A program made the translations under genes and the position numbers. A stretch of DNA of 64,000 bases from the NCBI GenBank assembly GCA_038380795.1, contig CM076261.1, positions 6,888,556 through 6,952,555 on the forward strand, given 5' to 3'. The first letter of the stretch is position 1; every line of letters begins with the position of its first letter. The notes under the pieces were generated by a model. It made no database searches. It was not told where the DNA came from and saw nothing but the letters and a program-made list of their open reading frames with translations. Source of the DNA: Pyrocephalus nanus. Taxonomy: Eukaryota > Chordata > Aves > Passeriformes > Tyrannidae. Positions 12,055-25,447 of the stretch are shown here, piece after piece.

Positions 12055-14854
12055 CACGTATTCAATAAAACCATTGGAAGTAACTGAAAATTTCTATTAA
12101 AAATAAGTCCCCCCTTTTTTACAACTGAAAGAAAAAGAAAATCATTGTTTACCAATATTCTGCTGTCTTAATTATATGTTGTTTTTAGAAGGGTAACTGC
12201 AACTCTGCAATTAAATAATTACATCTGAAAATCTTCATTTCCTCCTCTAAACAAATTAAAAACAACAAAAAATGGAATTCCAACTTCTAAAGAGATTTCC
12301 ACATTCAAAAATCTGTTGGTATGGATGTACTTTTTATAGGGACTTCAACTGAAATTCTGAACACTGATAAGTTATTTTTATAGTAAAACCAGATACAGAT
12401 AGTGCAAATTTGGCTTTAAATATCTGCTGCTTATTTCCATCTTCACGTCTGCAGATGTGCACACACATGCATATGTATAAAAATTAGTACTTGTGATTTA
12501 TGTAGAACATTATTACCCTACACTTCTGTGTGTAATATCTGGGTATGATATGTTATCTCCACACAAACAAATATTTAGTTCAGATGAAAGAGAGTTTGGG
12601 CACATGTGTGTTGGTTATTTTTTATGCCTCACCAGGCAATGGTAGGAGCTCCTCTGTTACCCCGGCTATGGCTGCAGTTCCTATAAAGGTGACTTGGGCT
12701 TCTTTGGATCTTGGGAGCTATAAATTCAAATGACTTGGAAAAACTCAGAATTCAATTGTAAATGTAAAAACCAGATTATGAAAATCCTTAAATCTCTAAT
12801 ACTCTGGAAACAGAGATACAAAAGAACATAATTTTTTCCTATTATCTAAACAGAATCTTTCTTCCTGCAGTTTCTCCCCATTACTACTTATCCTCTATTG
12901 TAAGATCATCTCTTCACAGAGTGCTTCTGTGCCTATGAATATGATCACTGGATTTTGTTGTTTGGTATTCTTTTTGTTCGTTTCTCCTGCGTATAATCAA
13001 CTGCAGGTTATTCATTTTTACTCATAATTCATGATTAATAATTCAAAATTTAAAATAAATTAAAAATTACTAAACCTAGGATGGATAGCACCTTTATTTC
13101 ATGTATATTCTATCCCTTATGACAGTGATCATAACTACTTTAAATCCAGTCTTCCATGCGGATTTCTCTTCCACAAAAAAAAAATGTTTGCCCTACTGGC
13201 ATAAGAGAATATCCTGAGAGGATGTAAGAAACTTTTGGATTTTTCATTATAATGAATGGTTACTAGCTACATTAAAAGAAGATACAATTCACTGTTTGGA
13301 ACACTTTAAACAGGATTAAAATTTGTGCCATCTGTGATATCAATTTTCTGACATTTTTGGCTCCTTTCAATACATATATATATAAAATGTCATTGTACTT
13401 CAGTGTGTTCCCAGAAAGTCCACATATTTTGGAAGCCAGTGACAGTCTTGATACAATCAAAGAATGCATCCTGTAAGAATCTGGATTTAAAGTGTCATTA
13501 CAGTACATGCTGAAGAAAGTCACTGTATTCACTTGTGCCTCCAACTGTATCAACATTACTCTGTTCTCTGCTTTGTTTCAGATAAGGGATCTGAAATAAA
13601 AGGTAACCTGAAAATAGACTTATTTTAATCCAAACTGTGGCTAAGTATAAATTAGACATTTCAGTCATCCAAAGTTAAAAGAATTTTAATCTCATTTGCT
13701 TAATCCTTCTGCTTACCCACCCCACCATGATGTTTCTGCCCTGCATCTCTTCACCCCAGTCCTGAGCTGCCAGATGTTTGCCTGCAATGCACTTATAAGT
13801 CATCCAAATTCTTTAAAAATCAATGGGTGGAAACTCTATGCCAAACAACTTGTTTGTGGTGATGCCCACAGGACAGCAGAACATGCGGAAGAGCTGTCAG
13901 GCTGTTGATGGAATTTTGGAGCCAGAGCCCCCACTATGCCTGCTCCATGGTTTTGTTGCAACTAGTCATCCACCAGGAAAACCCAAAAACTTTATCCATC
14001 ACTCTGGATGGGTAAGAAGGAACATGTGGAGATGCAGTTTCAGTTTGTGCCAGTCTCAGAAATTTCATGTGTAGTTAGTGTCATCAGCTGGTACTAACTG
14101 GGAGCAGGAGGAAAGGATGGTTAGGATCCCCCTTGCACACACTTTTGGTTGAGGCTCTGCTGGAATCTTAATTATAAGGAATCCTAGAGTATTTTTAGGG
14201 ACTTAACAGTGTAAGTTTTAGCTAAAGTAAATTTAATTGTTCTTAGCTCTTTGTAAGCAGGAGAAATCTATGAAAGCATCCCACAGAATTTATATTGACT
14301 GATTGGACTGTTTGCCCATTACTTTAGAAGTGTATTTCAGAACTGATTATTTGCAAGCTTCTGGCCCTACTGGATGAAACAGCAAAACTTCTCTTCATCC
14401 CAGGCAAGATTTTACTCTCAAGTGAAGGGAAAACATCTCACTACTTCTCAAGTTTAGGGATGAATAGAAAGTCTTTTTTCACTCAGTCTTCAATTAATAT
14501 TTGTCATGTCAAAGAGCCTGAATGTGACTATGCTTTGAAGCTTATATATATTTAAAATGTTATCAGTGATGGAAAATCCAGCAACAATTATTGTTTTTCA
14601 TGAATTACCTTGATATTTGTTGTACATTAGGAAGCAGTAAAATAGAAGAATATACAGATTTCTATGATGTAGGTTATTAGTATAATGGCACTATAACCTG
14701 CAAAAAGCCAGTGTTCTAACAGTGCCATGATAAAGTGTCAAGTGAAAAGCATATCCTTGAGCTGTGGATAGTGAAATGGTATACCATTTTAATGACATGG
14801 CATCATTTTAAGACAGGCTTTTTTTTTTTTTCTTGCATTTACAGAATATACCAA

Positions 14855-15352
14855 TCACAGAATAGCTGAGATTGAAAGGTTATGATCTAGTACTACTGCC
14901 CTGTTCAGAGCATGGTTAGTGAGAGCATGTGGCTCAGGATCATATATACTGGGTTTTAAGTATCTCCAAGGATGGAGACTACACAGCCTCTACCGGTAAT
15001 CTTCACAATTAAAAAAAAAAAAAAATTAAAAAAAAATCTAATGGAATTTACGTATTTCATTTTGTGTCCACTTTCTCTAGTTCTGACACTGAACACCACT
15101 GAGAAAAACTTGGCTTCATCTTCTCTACTCTGCACCTCAGGTATTGATACACATAGATAAGATCCTCCTGAGCCTTCTCCTCACCCTCCAGACTGAACAG
15201 TTCCAGTTCCTTCAGCCTCTATGTATGAGGGATGCTTCTTGCCTTTAATCATTTTTCTAGCCCTTTGCCTGACTCTCTCCAATAGCTTCATGATTGCCTT
15301 AGGCTGGGGAGCTTGGAGCAGGACACCCAGCTCCAAATGGAGTACTAAGAGT
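14855..15352 (-). mobile_element. CR1 LINE, 5'-truncated 3' end
   Basis: Read on the plus strand it opens with the inverted CR1 terminus 'aatcacagaatagctgag'. It continues through 'aagtatctccaaggatggag', 'gaacaccactgagaaaaac', 'acacatagataagatcctcc', 'tgagccttctcctcaccctc', 'tgaacagttccagttccttc' and 'agcttggagcaggacacc'. These follow the order of a bird CR1 3' region (3' UTR, then the end of ORF2) on the minus strand. The right margin fades at about 15350, as usual for a 5'-truncated CR1. An A15-TT-A9 expansion interrupts it at 15011-15036. The coding part is too decayed to give an open frame. Confidence 0.88.
15011..15036 (+). repeat. A15-TT-A9 expansion inside a CR1
   Basis: Two A runs separated by TT lie where related CR1 copies have only a short A run followed by 'gttttt'. 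It is best explained as homopolymer growth after insertion. Confidence 0.85.
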
Positions 15353-17043
15353 TAGGTTAGCATATTGTACCTAGTAGGCATTGACTTTCAGATGTAACAA
15401 CTTGTGTGCTGCAGTGCTGGTGATCTCAGAACCTTGATCCAACCCAGGACCGAGGTAGGCTTACCAACAAACTGCAAACAGCCGAAATACAGTTTCTTGT
15501 AATGAAAAAAAAATAATGCTAGATGACAGCTGAGATAGGTGTTGTTTATATGAATCAAATAGAGTTATTTTTGTGATAGGAAATAATCTGATTGTCATCT
15601 ATGAGATAAAATGTGACTTGCACTCCAGGAAAACAAAATGACAGAATGTATGGGAGTGACATTGCAGACTGAATTGACGAGACTTGTCATTTTCATCCCT
15701 TTGCATCTGCCTGGATTGAGTTAGTTATTCACAGCCATCTCACATAGACTGATATCTCCCAGGATGGCAATTCAACAGCTCACCTTGCCAGCTTTGTCTA
15801 GTTATTTTATTTGTTTGTTTCAGTGTAAATTCCTTACTGTTTTCTCTGAATTATTTCTCTTCAGGTTTTCTGAATTATTTTTTTACCTTATTAGTATACA
15901 ATAGCAAATGTCATCTTCATTCCTGACTTTGTATCCTTCTGCTTCCCCTCTTTCAAGCTTTTAGATGGCAATATTGATTTCCTTTTTATTTTTCTTCCCC
16001 CACCCACTGCCTTCATTACTTTCATCTTTAAGCACGTAACCTAAAGCCCTATAGATTCTTGTGGGACACTTTCTCTACTGGGTAGTGTTCCTGCTTGACC
16101 GCAGCACAAGGAATAAAGTTCTTTTATGACCAAATTGCTGCCAGGCTCCACTAGACTAAGCGGAAAAAAACCCCACCATCAATCTGGTTAAGCAGGATGT
16201 GGTGGTTAAAATGGATAAAATTATCTAAATTATCTAAACATTATTTTCACTATTAAGCCAGAGTAAGCCTGCAGAGTTTTTTCACCTGGGGTGATGGCGA
16301 CTTAGTAAATCAGTTGGAAGCACATTTGCTTTTCCTCTCTACTTTCTGATGGACAAGAGATGGCATGTGGAAATTTTGCTTTTGCCTGAAAATTATTACT
16401 GCTCCTGGAGGAGAATCAAAATAGAACATTTGTTTAGTACACCCCCACGATGCCTTAAACTGCTGATAGGGTGGGATTCAACGTGGTTATCAGACTTCAC
16501 CCAAGGTACAGACAGTTTCCCCAAAACTGCTATTTCCCTCTTTCCCAAGAAACTACATTCCCTGGCATATGGCCAGTCAGGCTGAGCTGGCTCTTAGGAG
16601 CAATAAAATCTTAATCCAGCATGGCTAAATCCTTGATGGTTCATTTCTCATAGCCTTGGGGAGAACCAAAAGTGAGTTTTCACACAAGATGGTTTCTTTT
16701 CTTCATATCAGAATATGACTACGAAGACGGTATTGGCTTCTCATTTTATATGTAATAGGCTTTGCTGCACTTCACTAATGTTATCTCCAGCTGTTAGACT
16801 ATATTCTTCATAGAGCATGTGGGACAACACAGGGATTTTGAAATTATTATTATTGAAATCCACTTTCACAAATAAATTTGTTTAAATCTATAGGATGTTC
16901 CTTAGAGAAAATAACATGTGACTCTTGCCTATCCAGTCTCCAACAACTGAAATAAGTGAAGAAAAGCTGAATTTTCTGTCAGGAAAAAATATGTTTGTGT
17001 GTGTTAGAGTATTGGTTAGAGCTTGAGTGCTTATATATCACAA
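15353..17043. other. non-coding unique sequence
   Basis: No gene, repeat family or RNA is recognised. The base composition is typical of the window. The open frame at 16349-16585 (78 codons) matches no domain I know. Confidence 0.65.
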
Positions 17044-17072
17044 GGGGAGGGGTGGGGGTGAAGGGGGAAGGG
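17044..17072 (+). other. G-quadruplex-forming motif
   Basis: The G-runs are GGGG (17044-17047), GGGG (17049-17052), GGGGG (17054-17058), GGGGG (17063-17067) and GGG (17070-17072), separated by loops A, T, TGAA and AA. This fits the canonical G4 pattern with very short loops, so a stable parallel quadruplex is expected on this strand. The G-rich region continues less regularly to about 17109. No CpG island or gene start is visible beside it, which is where such motifs are most often interpreted. Confidence 0.88.
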
Positions 17073-19497
17073 AGACAGACAGGGAGGAAGCAGAAGGGCT
17101 GGGGGGAGGCTACTTCCTCTAAAACTGTGAAAACTTTGGATCTTGGTTTAACATGGCCTCCAGAAAACAGGTACCACCTTGCAGGATAAGTAAAGTGACT
17201 ATTAATTAAACAATGACTTAAGCAACTGTTTGTATTAGAATACTGCTGTAAACTGCAGAGCAATTTGTATCAATTTAGAGCAACTCTGAGCAAGCAGTAG
17301 GACTAAAAATTGTTTCCTTTGTTGCTGCCCTGGCCTATCAATGTTCTCAATAAAAGAAAAATCAAAACAGCAACATTCATGGGGTCTAATGGCTGAAGAA
17401 GTTAGGAAGAAAAAGTTAATTTTTATATTTTGAGAGAATTCTAAACTTAAAGACTGCAGGGCAGAACTACTTTTTTTCCTCTACATATTCCTCCTATTGA
17501 ACTGTTGAGGAAATATAAAGATTATATTAGATTCTGTTACAGAGAGTAAAACATGGACTCTTGTACTCATTTTCTTCTCAAACCCTCACATAAATAATTT
17601 TCTTTCTATATAATAGAAGTGAAAACAGTAGTAATGCTACTGTCTATGAATATACAGCTATTATGAATCCAAAAATAGATTTTCCTCAAAGACATATGTC
17701 CTGTATAATTGCTTACTTAAACAGTGGCAAGAAAACCTACAGTATCACAACTGCAGCTGATCAGATGTGATAAAGATCTTGAGAGTCTGGAAACTCAATT
17801 GAAATCTGAAGCAAAAGTTCAAATGAATCTGTTGAATTTGAGAGATATCTGCAATCTATTTTTATAGCATACATTCAGAATGTTTAATTAAAACACTATT
17901 ACAAGAGAGTCATATAACCAATGAAAAGCATCTGTTGCAAACTAATATTATTAGCACTTGGATACAGTGATTTATTAACCAACCATAATGAAATTATCAA
18001 ATCAGTGTAAGAATATATAAATCTGTACCTCTAGATTTTTACTGAAAATCACTGTGTTTTAGTCAGGCTGTTGAGAAAAAAATTATTCATTTTAAGACTC
18101 TTACAAATTTCAGCTACAGTGCCTAGTGAAGATTTGATACATCACGTGCCATTTTGTGCATATGTGGAGAAAACAGAAAGATCTGGTTCAGCCCGGAGGA
18201 CCCCAGGGTGCTGCACTTTGGGACACTGAACTTTCAGCTGTCTCAATGCTTGGCAGAATATGCACTGTCTAAATCAGCATTTGTATCTCTGTGCATGGGA
18301 AGATTACCCTTATAGGAATGTGCCGGTCCATGACTAGAGAGCTTTGCAAGGCCAATGATATCAAATACTAAGTCTGAAATCTCAGTCACTGTCAGCATCC
18401 ACCCTCCCTTTTCTGTCCTGCTGGGAAGCACCTCCTCTGCTTTACAGATGTAACTCTTGACTCTCCTGTGGTCCTGGGCTCTTCTGTGCTATATTGAAGA
18501 AATATTTCAAGTTCAGGACTGACGATGGAAAAACGGAGTTGCTGCCTTTCCACAGTTTCTGCATGGTTCATTGGTTGGGAGGCAAAGAGCTTGTTCATCC
18601 ACAGCTATATCCTGCTGCCCTGTATCAATATAAGATAAAATTATATCAGGGCCTGATATCACAGTGGGGCCTACTGAATCTGCAGGGTATCATACTAAGA
18701 TATTCCTCATGTTATTCATTCACCTTGTGAAGCCTAGATTGGGCCATTTGAACAGATCCTAATCTTGTTAGTGATAACCACAGCATAAACACACATTTCA
18801 GACAAATGGATATCACAGCAAAATAAATAGGCAGAGTGCTGTGTGTTACACACTGTGTGTTACAAATCAGAACTTTTTGCATATATTAGCAACATTTATC
18901 TTTACAATAAAAAATGTAAATTCAGCAGTACAAACTCATCCAGAAGACCTGAATTACAAACATGTACATTACAGCATGGATTTGCAGTAGGATGCAAAAA
19001 AAAAAAAAATCCATAATTTTCACTTTAATGAAATAATATTTCATTTTTGTTTTGGTTCCTTGATCTTGTTTAAGAGCATACTTATACAATTTCTAGCTTT
19101 TGAAAATTAAATGATCCATAATTATTAATGCAAGCTGCTAGTTGTCTTGCTGCCCAAAGGAAGGCAGATGAAAAATGCCAGTGTTTTAAAGCTCTTGAAA
19201 ACATTTATATTTTCTTCAGGTTAAACATTGTTATTAGTCTAATCCAAGTATGTTACATGGAGCACAACATCTATCTCTTCTCATGGCCACCCTGTAGCCA
19301 TGAAATGTTTGCAAACTGGGACACTGATTTTTACAAGCACTTTATACTGCAATAACCACTTGCAATTCAGCTTCAGCCACACAGGTACCCAAGCTTGTCC
19401 CCAGTCAAGCACAGAAGCAGCCATTTCTGCTGCACATTTGCCAGCTGTCCTTCAAAAGCAAGGAAAGGCTCAAACAGACTCAAAGGGATGAGCAGGG
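17073..19497. other. non-coding unique sequence
   Basis: No gene is supported. The stretch contains an A13 run near 18997-19009 and a small tandem duplication at 18839-18864. Open frames of 60-80 codons overlap on both strands around 18250-18730 and have no recognisable products. Confidence 0.65.
18839..18864 (+). repeat. 14-bp period duplication (2 copies)
   Basis: 'ctgtgtgttaca' occurs at 18839-18850 and at 18853-18864. Local duplication only. Confidence 0.8.
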
Positions 19498-20326
19498 AAC
19501 CTTCAGAGGGACCTGGACAAGCTAAAGAACTGAGCCCACAGGAATGTCGTGAGGTTTAGCAAGACCAAGTTCAAGGTGTTGCGCCTGGATTGTGGCAACC
19601 CCTGGTATCAACAGAGGCTGGGGGATGAACTGATCAAGAGCAACCCTGCCAAGAATGACCTGGGGGTGCTGGTGAATGAGAGGCTGACAATGTGCACTTG
19701 CAGCCCAGAAAGCTGACTCTGTCCGGAACTGCATCAAAAACAGTGTTACCAGCAGGTCAAGGGAGGTGATTCTGCCTCTCTATTCTGGTGACAACCCTGC
19801 CTGGAACACTGTATCCAACTCTGGGGTCCTCAGTACGGGAAGGACATTGACCTGTTTGAACGAGTCCAGAGCAGGGCCACCAAGATGATCAGGGCCACAG
19901 AGCATCTCTCCCATGGGGAAAGGCTGAGATAACTGGGTTTGTTCAGCCTAGAAAAGAGAAGGCTTACAGGTGACCTAATGCAGCCTTCCAGCACCTGAAG
20001 GGAGCCTACAGGAAAGAGAGGGACTTTTTGCAAGAGCATGTAGTGAGAGGACAAGGGTGAATGGATTCAAACTAAAAGAGATTAGGTTTAGATCAGATAT
20101 TAGGAAAGAATTCTTTACTGTGAGGTGGAGAGGCACTGGAACAGTTTGCACAGAGAAGTTGTGGATGTCCCATCCCTGGAAATGTTCAAAACCAGACTGG
20201 ATGGAGGTCTGAGCAACCTGGTCTAGTGAAAAGTGTTCCTGCCTACGGCAGAGGGTTGAAATTAGATGATCTTTAAGGTCCCTTCCAAAACAAACCATTC
20301 TATGATACTGTAATTCTATGATTCTA
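19498..20326 (+). mobile_element. CR1 LINE, 5'-truncated, includes end of ORF2
   Basis: Diagnostic CR1 phrases occur in order. They start with 'gagggacctggacaagct', 'aagaccaagttcaaggtgtt', 'aatgacctgggggtgctggt' and 'gtcaagggaggtgattctgc'. They continue with 'agagcagggccaccaagatg', 'tttgttcagcctagaaaaga' and 'agatgatctttaaggtccct'. The terminus is 'accattctatgatactgtaa' followed by another ttctatgattcta. The ORF2 C-terminal coding part is broken by frameshifts and stops: for example, a TGA at about 19927 falls where relatives read a Leu-Arg-Glu-Leu-like stretch. No open frame longer than about 65 codons remains on this strand, so it is non-functional. Confidence 0.92.
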
Positions 20327-20469
20327 CAGCCTCCTCAACAGACCTCCACATGAGCACTAAAAGGTCGAAGCATCTAGTCTCTGCTTAGTAACCTCAGCCA
20401 TGACTATATGCCAAGCTGTCTTGAAAGTTTGCCTTCAGGTACCAATTCAAGAAAACATTGCTTTTCCAG

Positions 20470-20579
20470 TCTTGGAGCAACCCGATCTAGTGAGTAGCAA
20501 CCCTGCCCATAGCAGGGGGTTTGGAACTAGATGATCTTTAAAGTCCTTTCCAACAGAACCATTTTATGATTCTGTGATC
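20470..20579 (+). mobile_element. CR1 LINE, short 3' end
   Basis: Only about 110 bp of 3' terminus is present, containing 'gagcaacccgatctagtgag', 'gcagggggtttggaactaga' and 'tgatctttaaagtcctttcc'. It ends with 'attttatgattctgtgatc'. It lies in the same orientation as the preceding CR1, about 145 bp downstream. Confidence 0.88.
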
Positions 20580-22701
20580 ATTGAGAGCCAGATTGCCCAC
20601 AGACTTAATCCAGTTTATAAAGAGGTGAATTAAATAACCTTTTTTCAACCCACTTGAGCAATCCTGGTAGAAGAGCTCACCAGAGGAGTCCAAAGACGCT
20701 CCAGAATGTGCGCCCTTGGACCCTCCCTGAAGCCAGTGGAGGAGAGGAGACAGGGAGCATGTGGGTAGGATTAGCTGTTTGCTGTCTGTGCTAGGGCAAA
20801 GAGCCCACCACAAGTTTTTAAGAGCTTCTTCAAAAGTTTGCTCTGTATAATGAGGGGGTGCTGAAGAAGTGATATTTCAGATGTGAATGCAAAGCTTAAG
20901 CCTTTGCTTGAGGATGGGATGCATAGCATTTTATCTAAAGTTCTACCTAAATGCACTTCCTACCCCCATTTAATTGTATATGACCTAAAATATATGGTTT
21001 TCCTTTCATCAAAACCCTCAGTGATTTTCCTCTTGAACCTCATTTTTTGTTGTTTTCAGAAATGCAATAAATACTACAACTTAATGCATTAAATATGAAA
21101 AGACTTACTGAAGGGACCCAACTTATAAATGATTCAAAATGCCTTATGCTGGAAAACATCTATTTGAAAACATTTATTATTAATTTCACAGTTTAGATTA
21201 AATTCCTAATAGACAGTCATTTATTAAACATTGACTTCTATTAAGTCCACCAGAAATGTTTATGTGTACAACAGTATATATAACCAAAGAGCAGCAAAGC
21301 ATTAAAATGTTACAGTCACTGATTTAGGTAATGAATAGAAAGTGTTTATTTTGCTAAAGTACTACCAAACAAAACCAAAGCATTTAGTTGAGACAGCGCA
21401 AACATTGTGCATTGTATCACTAAAGCAAAGTGTAAGTTCAGAGTTTGAACAAGTGGAATTAAATGGAATACAGGAAAAAAATTCTTGGGCAAAATGTTAT
21501 AAATATTATTTGAACTAAAGTTTCCTAATTAAGGACATCACCTTCAAAAAAACTAAATTACTTAGCAGACAAAGACTTCATCATTGTAACCAAAACTATT
21601 ACTGACTTACAGAAGTAATAATATCTTTCTGAAAGGTGGACTTGACAGTCCTGTGCCAGTGCTGGTGAGTTAGATCCTTCCTACCAGCCAGCTCTTTCTG
21701 GGCTGAGGAGATGGTAATTTATTCACAGTAAAATGTTCACACAGATATCATCTTGTGATGGAGCCCAAACAAATGACAGTGAAGAATTTGCACAATAATT
21801 ACTTTTTTTCACCCTCTTGAGTCATTTCATGTTACCCAACTGGGTGCTGAATTAAAAGAACTAGCGGGTAATCCTCTTCCAAAAATGAAGGAGTGAGGTC
21901 AGGCTGTATGGAGGTGCATGTAGATCGACAGGGGATCTTCAACAGCATACTAAATTACTCCTGATTTCCCAAACTTAAAAATGGACAGCTAACTGTCATT
22001 GTAGTGTAACAAAGCATTATAATTAATATTAACTACATTAGCACAAAGATGAAAGACAAATGTATGGCAATACAAACTTGTGAATTCATTAGATGTTGCT
22101 GCTGACAGAACTATCTGAGGAGATCTGTACCCTTATTATAATTTTCCCACCTTCTTAGTAATGCTGGTCATCCTCTGTGATCATTTTGTCTGTCAGCCAC
22201 AAAGGAAAGAGCAGACCCATAAAGGAGGCCAATTTCAAGAAAGTGTTTTCCTTCAATCAGTTTCACATCTCCCAGGATGGACATTTTGGAACTCCAGATT
22301 TTTTTTGCAGTTCCTGTGGTCAAACACTTCAATAGCCAAGCAGTTCTTTCCACAAGATTAAAAAATTCCCCAGGTTGTTCACAGCTCATTAAACCCAAAT
22401 TTTATTCACTGTTAGAAGTTCTAAGCAAGGCTAAGTATCCTGTCCTTACAACTAGAAATTATCCACACAGGGAAATGTCCCTAAGAGCAGTGTTCCCTAA
22501 TGCTGGATAAAATTGTGATTCACCGTCAGTGATGCTGGAGATCTCTGGGAAATGTTAAAATGACAAAGCCAGCTCAACACTTCACTATGATTCCATTATG
22601 AGAGGAGACTTATCTGAAACACAGTGTGAAGCCAGAGCTATCCTGTCTCTTCCTTGCAATTCTTTGGTGGTGAATGGGGCCAGGGGGAGGTCTGCTTGCA
22701 A

Positions 22702-22727
22702 GGGATGGAGGGATCAGGTAGGGAGGG
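22702..22727 (+). other. weak G-quadruplex candidate
   Basis: Four GGG runs (22702-22704, 22710-22712, 22721-22723, 22725-22727) are separated by loops of 5, 8 and 1 bases. The 8-base loop exceeds the usual limit of 7, so stability would be lower than for the motif at 17044. Confidence 0.5.
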
Positions 22728-25433
22728 AATTTTTTTGCAGTCGCTATGCAAGGGAGAGAGCCAACTGAGAGACACAGAACAACACATCCAAAATACTAGC
22801 CTAGCTCTAATTCAATACCATACAGAAGTTACTTCTGAAATCAGGGTCAGAACTATTTTAAGACTTTCTACTCCACAATCATCCTGCAGTTCTGAGCATT
22901 ACTGTGCTTCTCGAAACGGTTTAAATTTTAATTTAGACTCTTCTTAGAGTCTGTACTGACCATGTGTTTTATTTTTAAAGTGTTTCTCCTTTCTCACTGT
23001 GCTGTGAGAATGTAACTATGATTAGATGTGGTGTCCTGAACAACACAGTGGGCAAATCAGATAGTCAAGACCAAAAAAATTCTTTTATGTAGAGTAAGAA
23101 AATATACTTAGCAATATCTTTTTAGCTTTTCTACTAGCTAGCAGTAAAGTTTAATCTTAAGGGAGAAAAATCAAATGTGTCAATATTCATGCTGAAATAA
23201 TGGACTCCACTCTGACGTCATTTGCATTCATAGGAATTAAGGAGGCTTTATTCTGCTATCTCACATTACAAGTGCTGATAATTCTGAAGAATCCTTTATG
23301 GATTTACAATAGCCTAAAAGAAATAGGGACATTAATACCTTACATTTCCACTCCTCATATTGTCCACATGCATATTTCATGACCACCACTACTGGCTCAT
23401 CAGCCACTTTGCCATTTGTGAGGAGCTACGGCCCTGTATATTTCTAACCTACAACACTTTTACACTTTTCAGTTTTCTATTGAAGATCGATTGAAAACAA
23501 GCCAGTGTCTCTATGAAGAAGTGCTGAGCATCAAAAGAAGAGCTGTGTGGTCAGCTTGAAGATGTTCCTGTGATGAAAGGATATGTTTTCAACCTCTGCA
23601 TGAGCAGCAGCAGCATATTTTTAGGTGGTTGCCTATCCTCCCATATTTTGGGGAAGAGTAATATTTAAAACATAATGAGGTCTTAATCCAACAAAAAGAG
23701 GGGCAAAGAGAGGTGTCACTTTGTCTTAAGTGACAAATGTACTGCTCATGATCAGCTTCCAGTATTACGTGAGTGCTGGACTGAATATTCCCACCCAATT
23801 AAAAGACCTTAGCACTTACCTCACATTGGTTTCTTCAGTACTGAACCTACACTGTTATAAGTGACAGAACACTAAAAGGACTGTAAAATTGATCCAGCTG
23901 AGATGATAATACACTCTTTCTCTGTTCACAGCTCCTTTTTTTGATTCAGCTAAAACTGACTTTTGATGCTTGGGTGCAATGCAGGATGAAGTGATGATCC
24001 AGAGATTTAGAAGTTGTAAAATGCAAGAAGCTGTAGAAAAGTCAGAAGCTTGGTTTAAGAAGCTTAAATCGCACGTCTAGATGTTGTTATTCACAGTTAG
24101 GATTTGCTAATTGAGATATCAGCAACCCGCTAAAGAAACTGACCAGCTGTGAAATCCATCATTAGCAGAGTTTAGAAACAAAGGCATCTTGAGGAGCCTC
24201 TAGCTGAGGTGGCACTCACGTGACTCAGGAGCCCAGAGGAAATGCTGGCAATAGGAGCAAGTCCAGAGCAGCACATTCCTCATTTTTATGCTTTAGGTGA
24301 TACAATTAAGCCTTCAGTATCGTTGCAAGTATTTAAAGGCAATGTGTTTTCAGTGACCTAGTTTTTGCAAAATATTTGCAAGGTTTTGCAGATAGTTTTG
24401 TTTCTAAATGGCCCTTCTTAGTTTTTATAAGCAAGATATTAGTCAAATCTGGAAGAAATCTATCCTTTCCCCTCTATTGTCTCTACAGGAAAGATTTTCA
24501 AGAGAACACCAAATAAGGAAGTTGGAAAGAGTGATCTATGGATGTGTTTCAGACTTTACTCCATTTGGAACAGGAAAATAGAGAGGAGATTGTGGCTCCA
24601 CAGAGTTGCAAAAATTTTGGTGGGCAAAGAACTGTCTGAGGTAGGCTAACAAAAATAAATCACGAAGTGGGATGTGAGAGGAAGTGCCTTCTTGTGTCTA
24701 CCTAATCAGTAGCAGAAAATGCACTAGCCTTCAGTCCTCCCAAACAGGTTGAGAAAGCAGGAGGCTGACACTACTTTCTATGATTGCTTCTAGTTAGGTG
24801 ATGAGGTTGAGGGGCAGGGTAAGCTTATGTCCTTTGTTTTGATAACTTACTGACCTTTACAATAACTGTAACGGACTTTGCACTGCAAGATGGTGAAAAT
24901 GTGGAAATGTGCTCACACGTAAATGCTTGTCTTGTCTCCTTACTATGAAAGTGTTTCTGTGTTTTCTGAGGGAAGAATTCTGCAGAGTTCCTCGGGGCTC
25001 TGCTTTTCTCTTCCTACACTAATCCTGGAAAACTCATCCCAGTGCCTTGACAGAAGAGAAATCAAAGGGAATCATCACAAATGTGATGACCATATGAAAC
25101 ACTTTTCAAAAACAAGGCATGTTTGTGGAAAAGGAAGATAGACCAGACAAACAGGAGCAGCCTCTAACTCACTTCTGTAGCCGTGAAAGGCTCTGCAGAC
25201 ACTCAGGATCTGTAATTCATGATGGGAGTCCACATCTGCTCTGACGCAGCCTTTTGCTTGCATGGAGGAGTTATCCAGCTTTATTATGAGAGCCTCAAGG
25301 GGACCAAAGGACCCCTGGCTACTTGGCCAAGACAGATGTTTGAAGTGTGTGTGATTAACTTAAAGGTCATGCATCCATGTCAGTCTTTCCTATTTGACAG
25401 TTTGCAAGAGTCTTAAAAATTAAACTAGAAAGG

Positions 25434-25447
25434 AAAAAAAAAAAAAA
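25434..25447 (+). repeat. A14 homopolymer
   Basis: Fourteen A follow 'ctagaaagg' and precede 'gacatc'. There is no retroposed sequence upstream that I recognise, so I do not call it a poly-A tail. Confidence 0.85.

Larger units (their letters stand above)
5505..14854. other. non-coding unique sequence
   Basis: This long stretch has no supported gene. The longest open frames are about 138 codons (8368-8784) and 148 codons (10267-10713), both plus strand. Neither shows a recognisable domain. The second runs through T and A homopolymers, giving low-complexity poly-Phe and poly-Lys stretches, and the first is overlapped by an open frame on the other strand. I treat both as chance. Contents I can point to are a (TAA)5 tract, a T15 tract, two hairpins and a short (TA)n near 13374. 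Confidence 0.65.

Noticed and set aside
18180..18240. CR1-like 'agggtgctgcactttgggac'
   Set aside because: A short resemblance to CR1 ORF2 wording only; the flanks do not continue the match.
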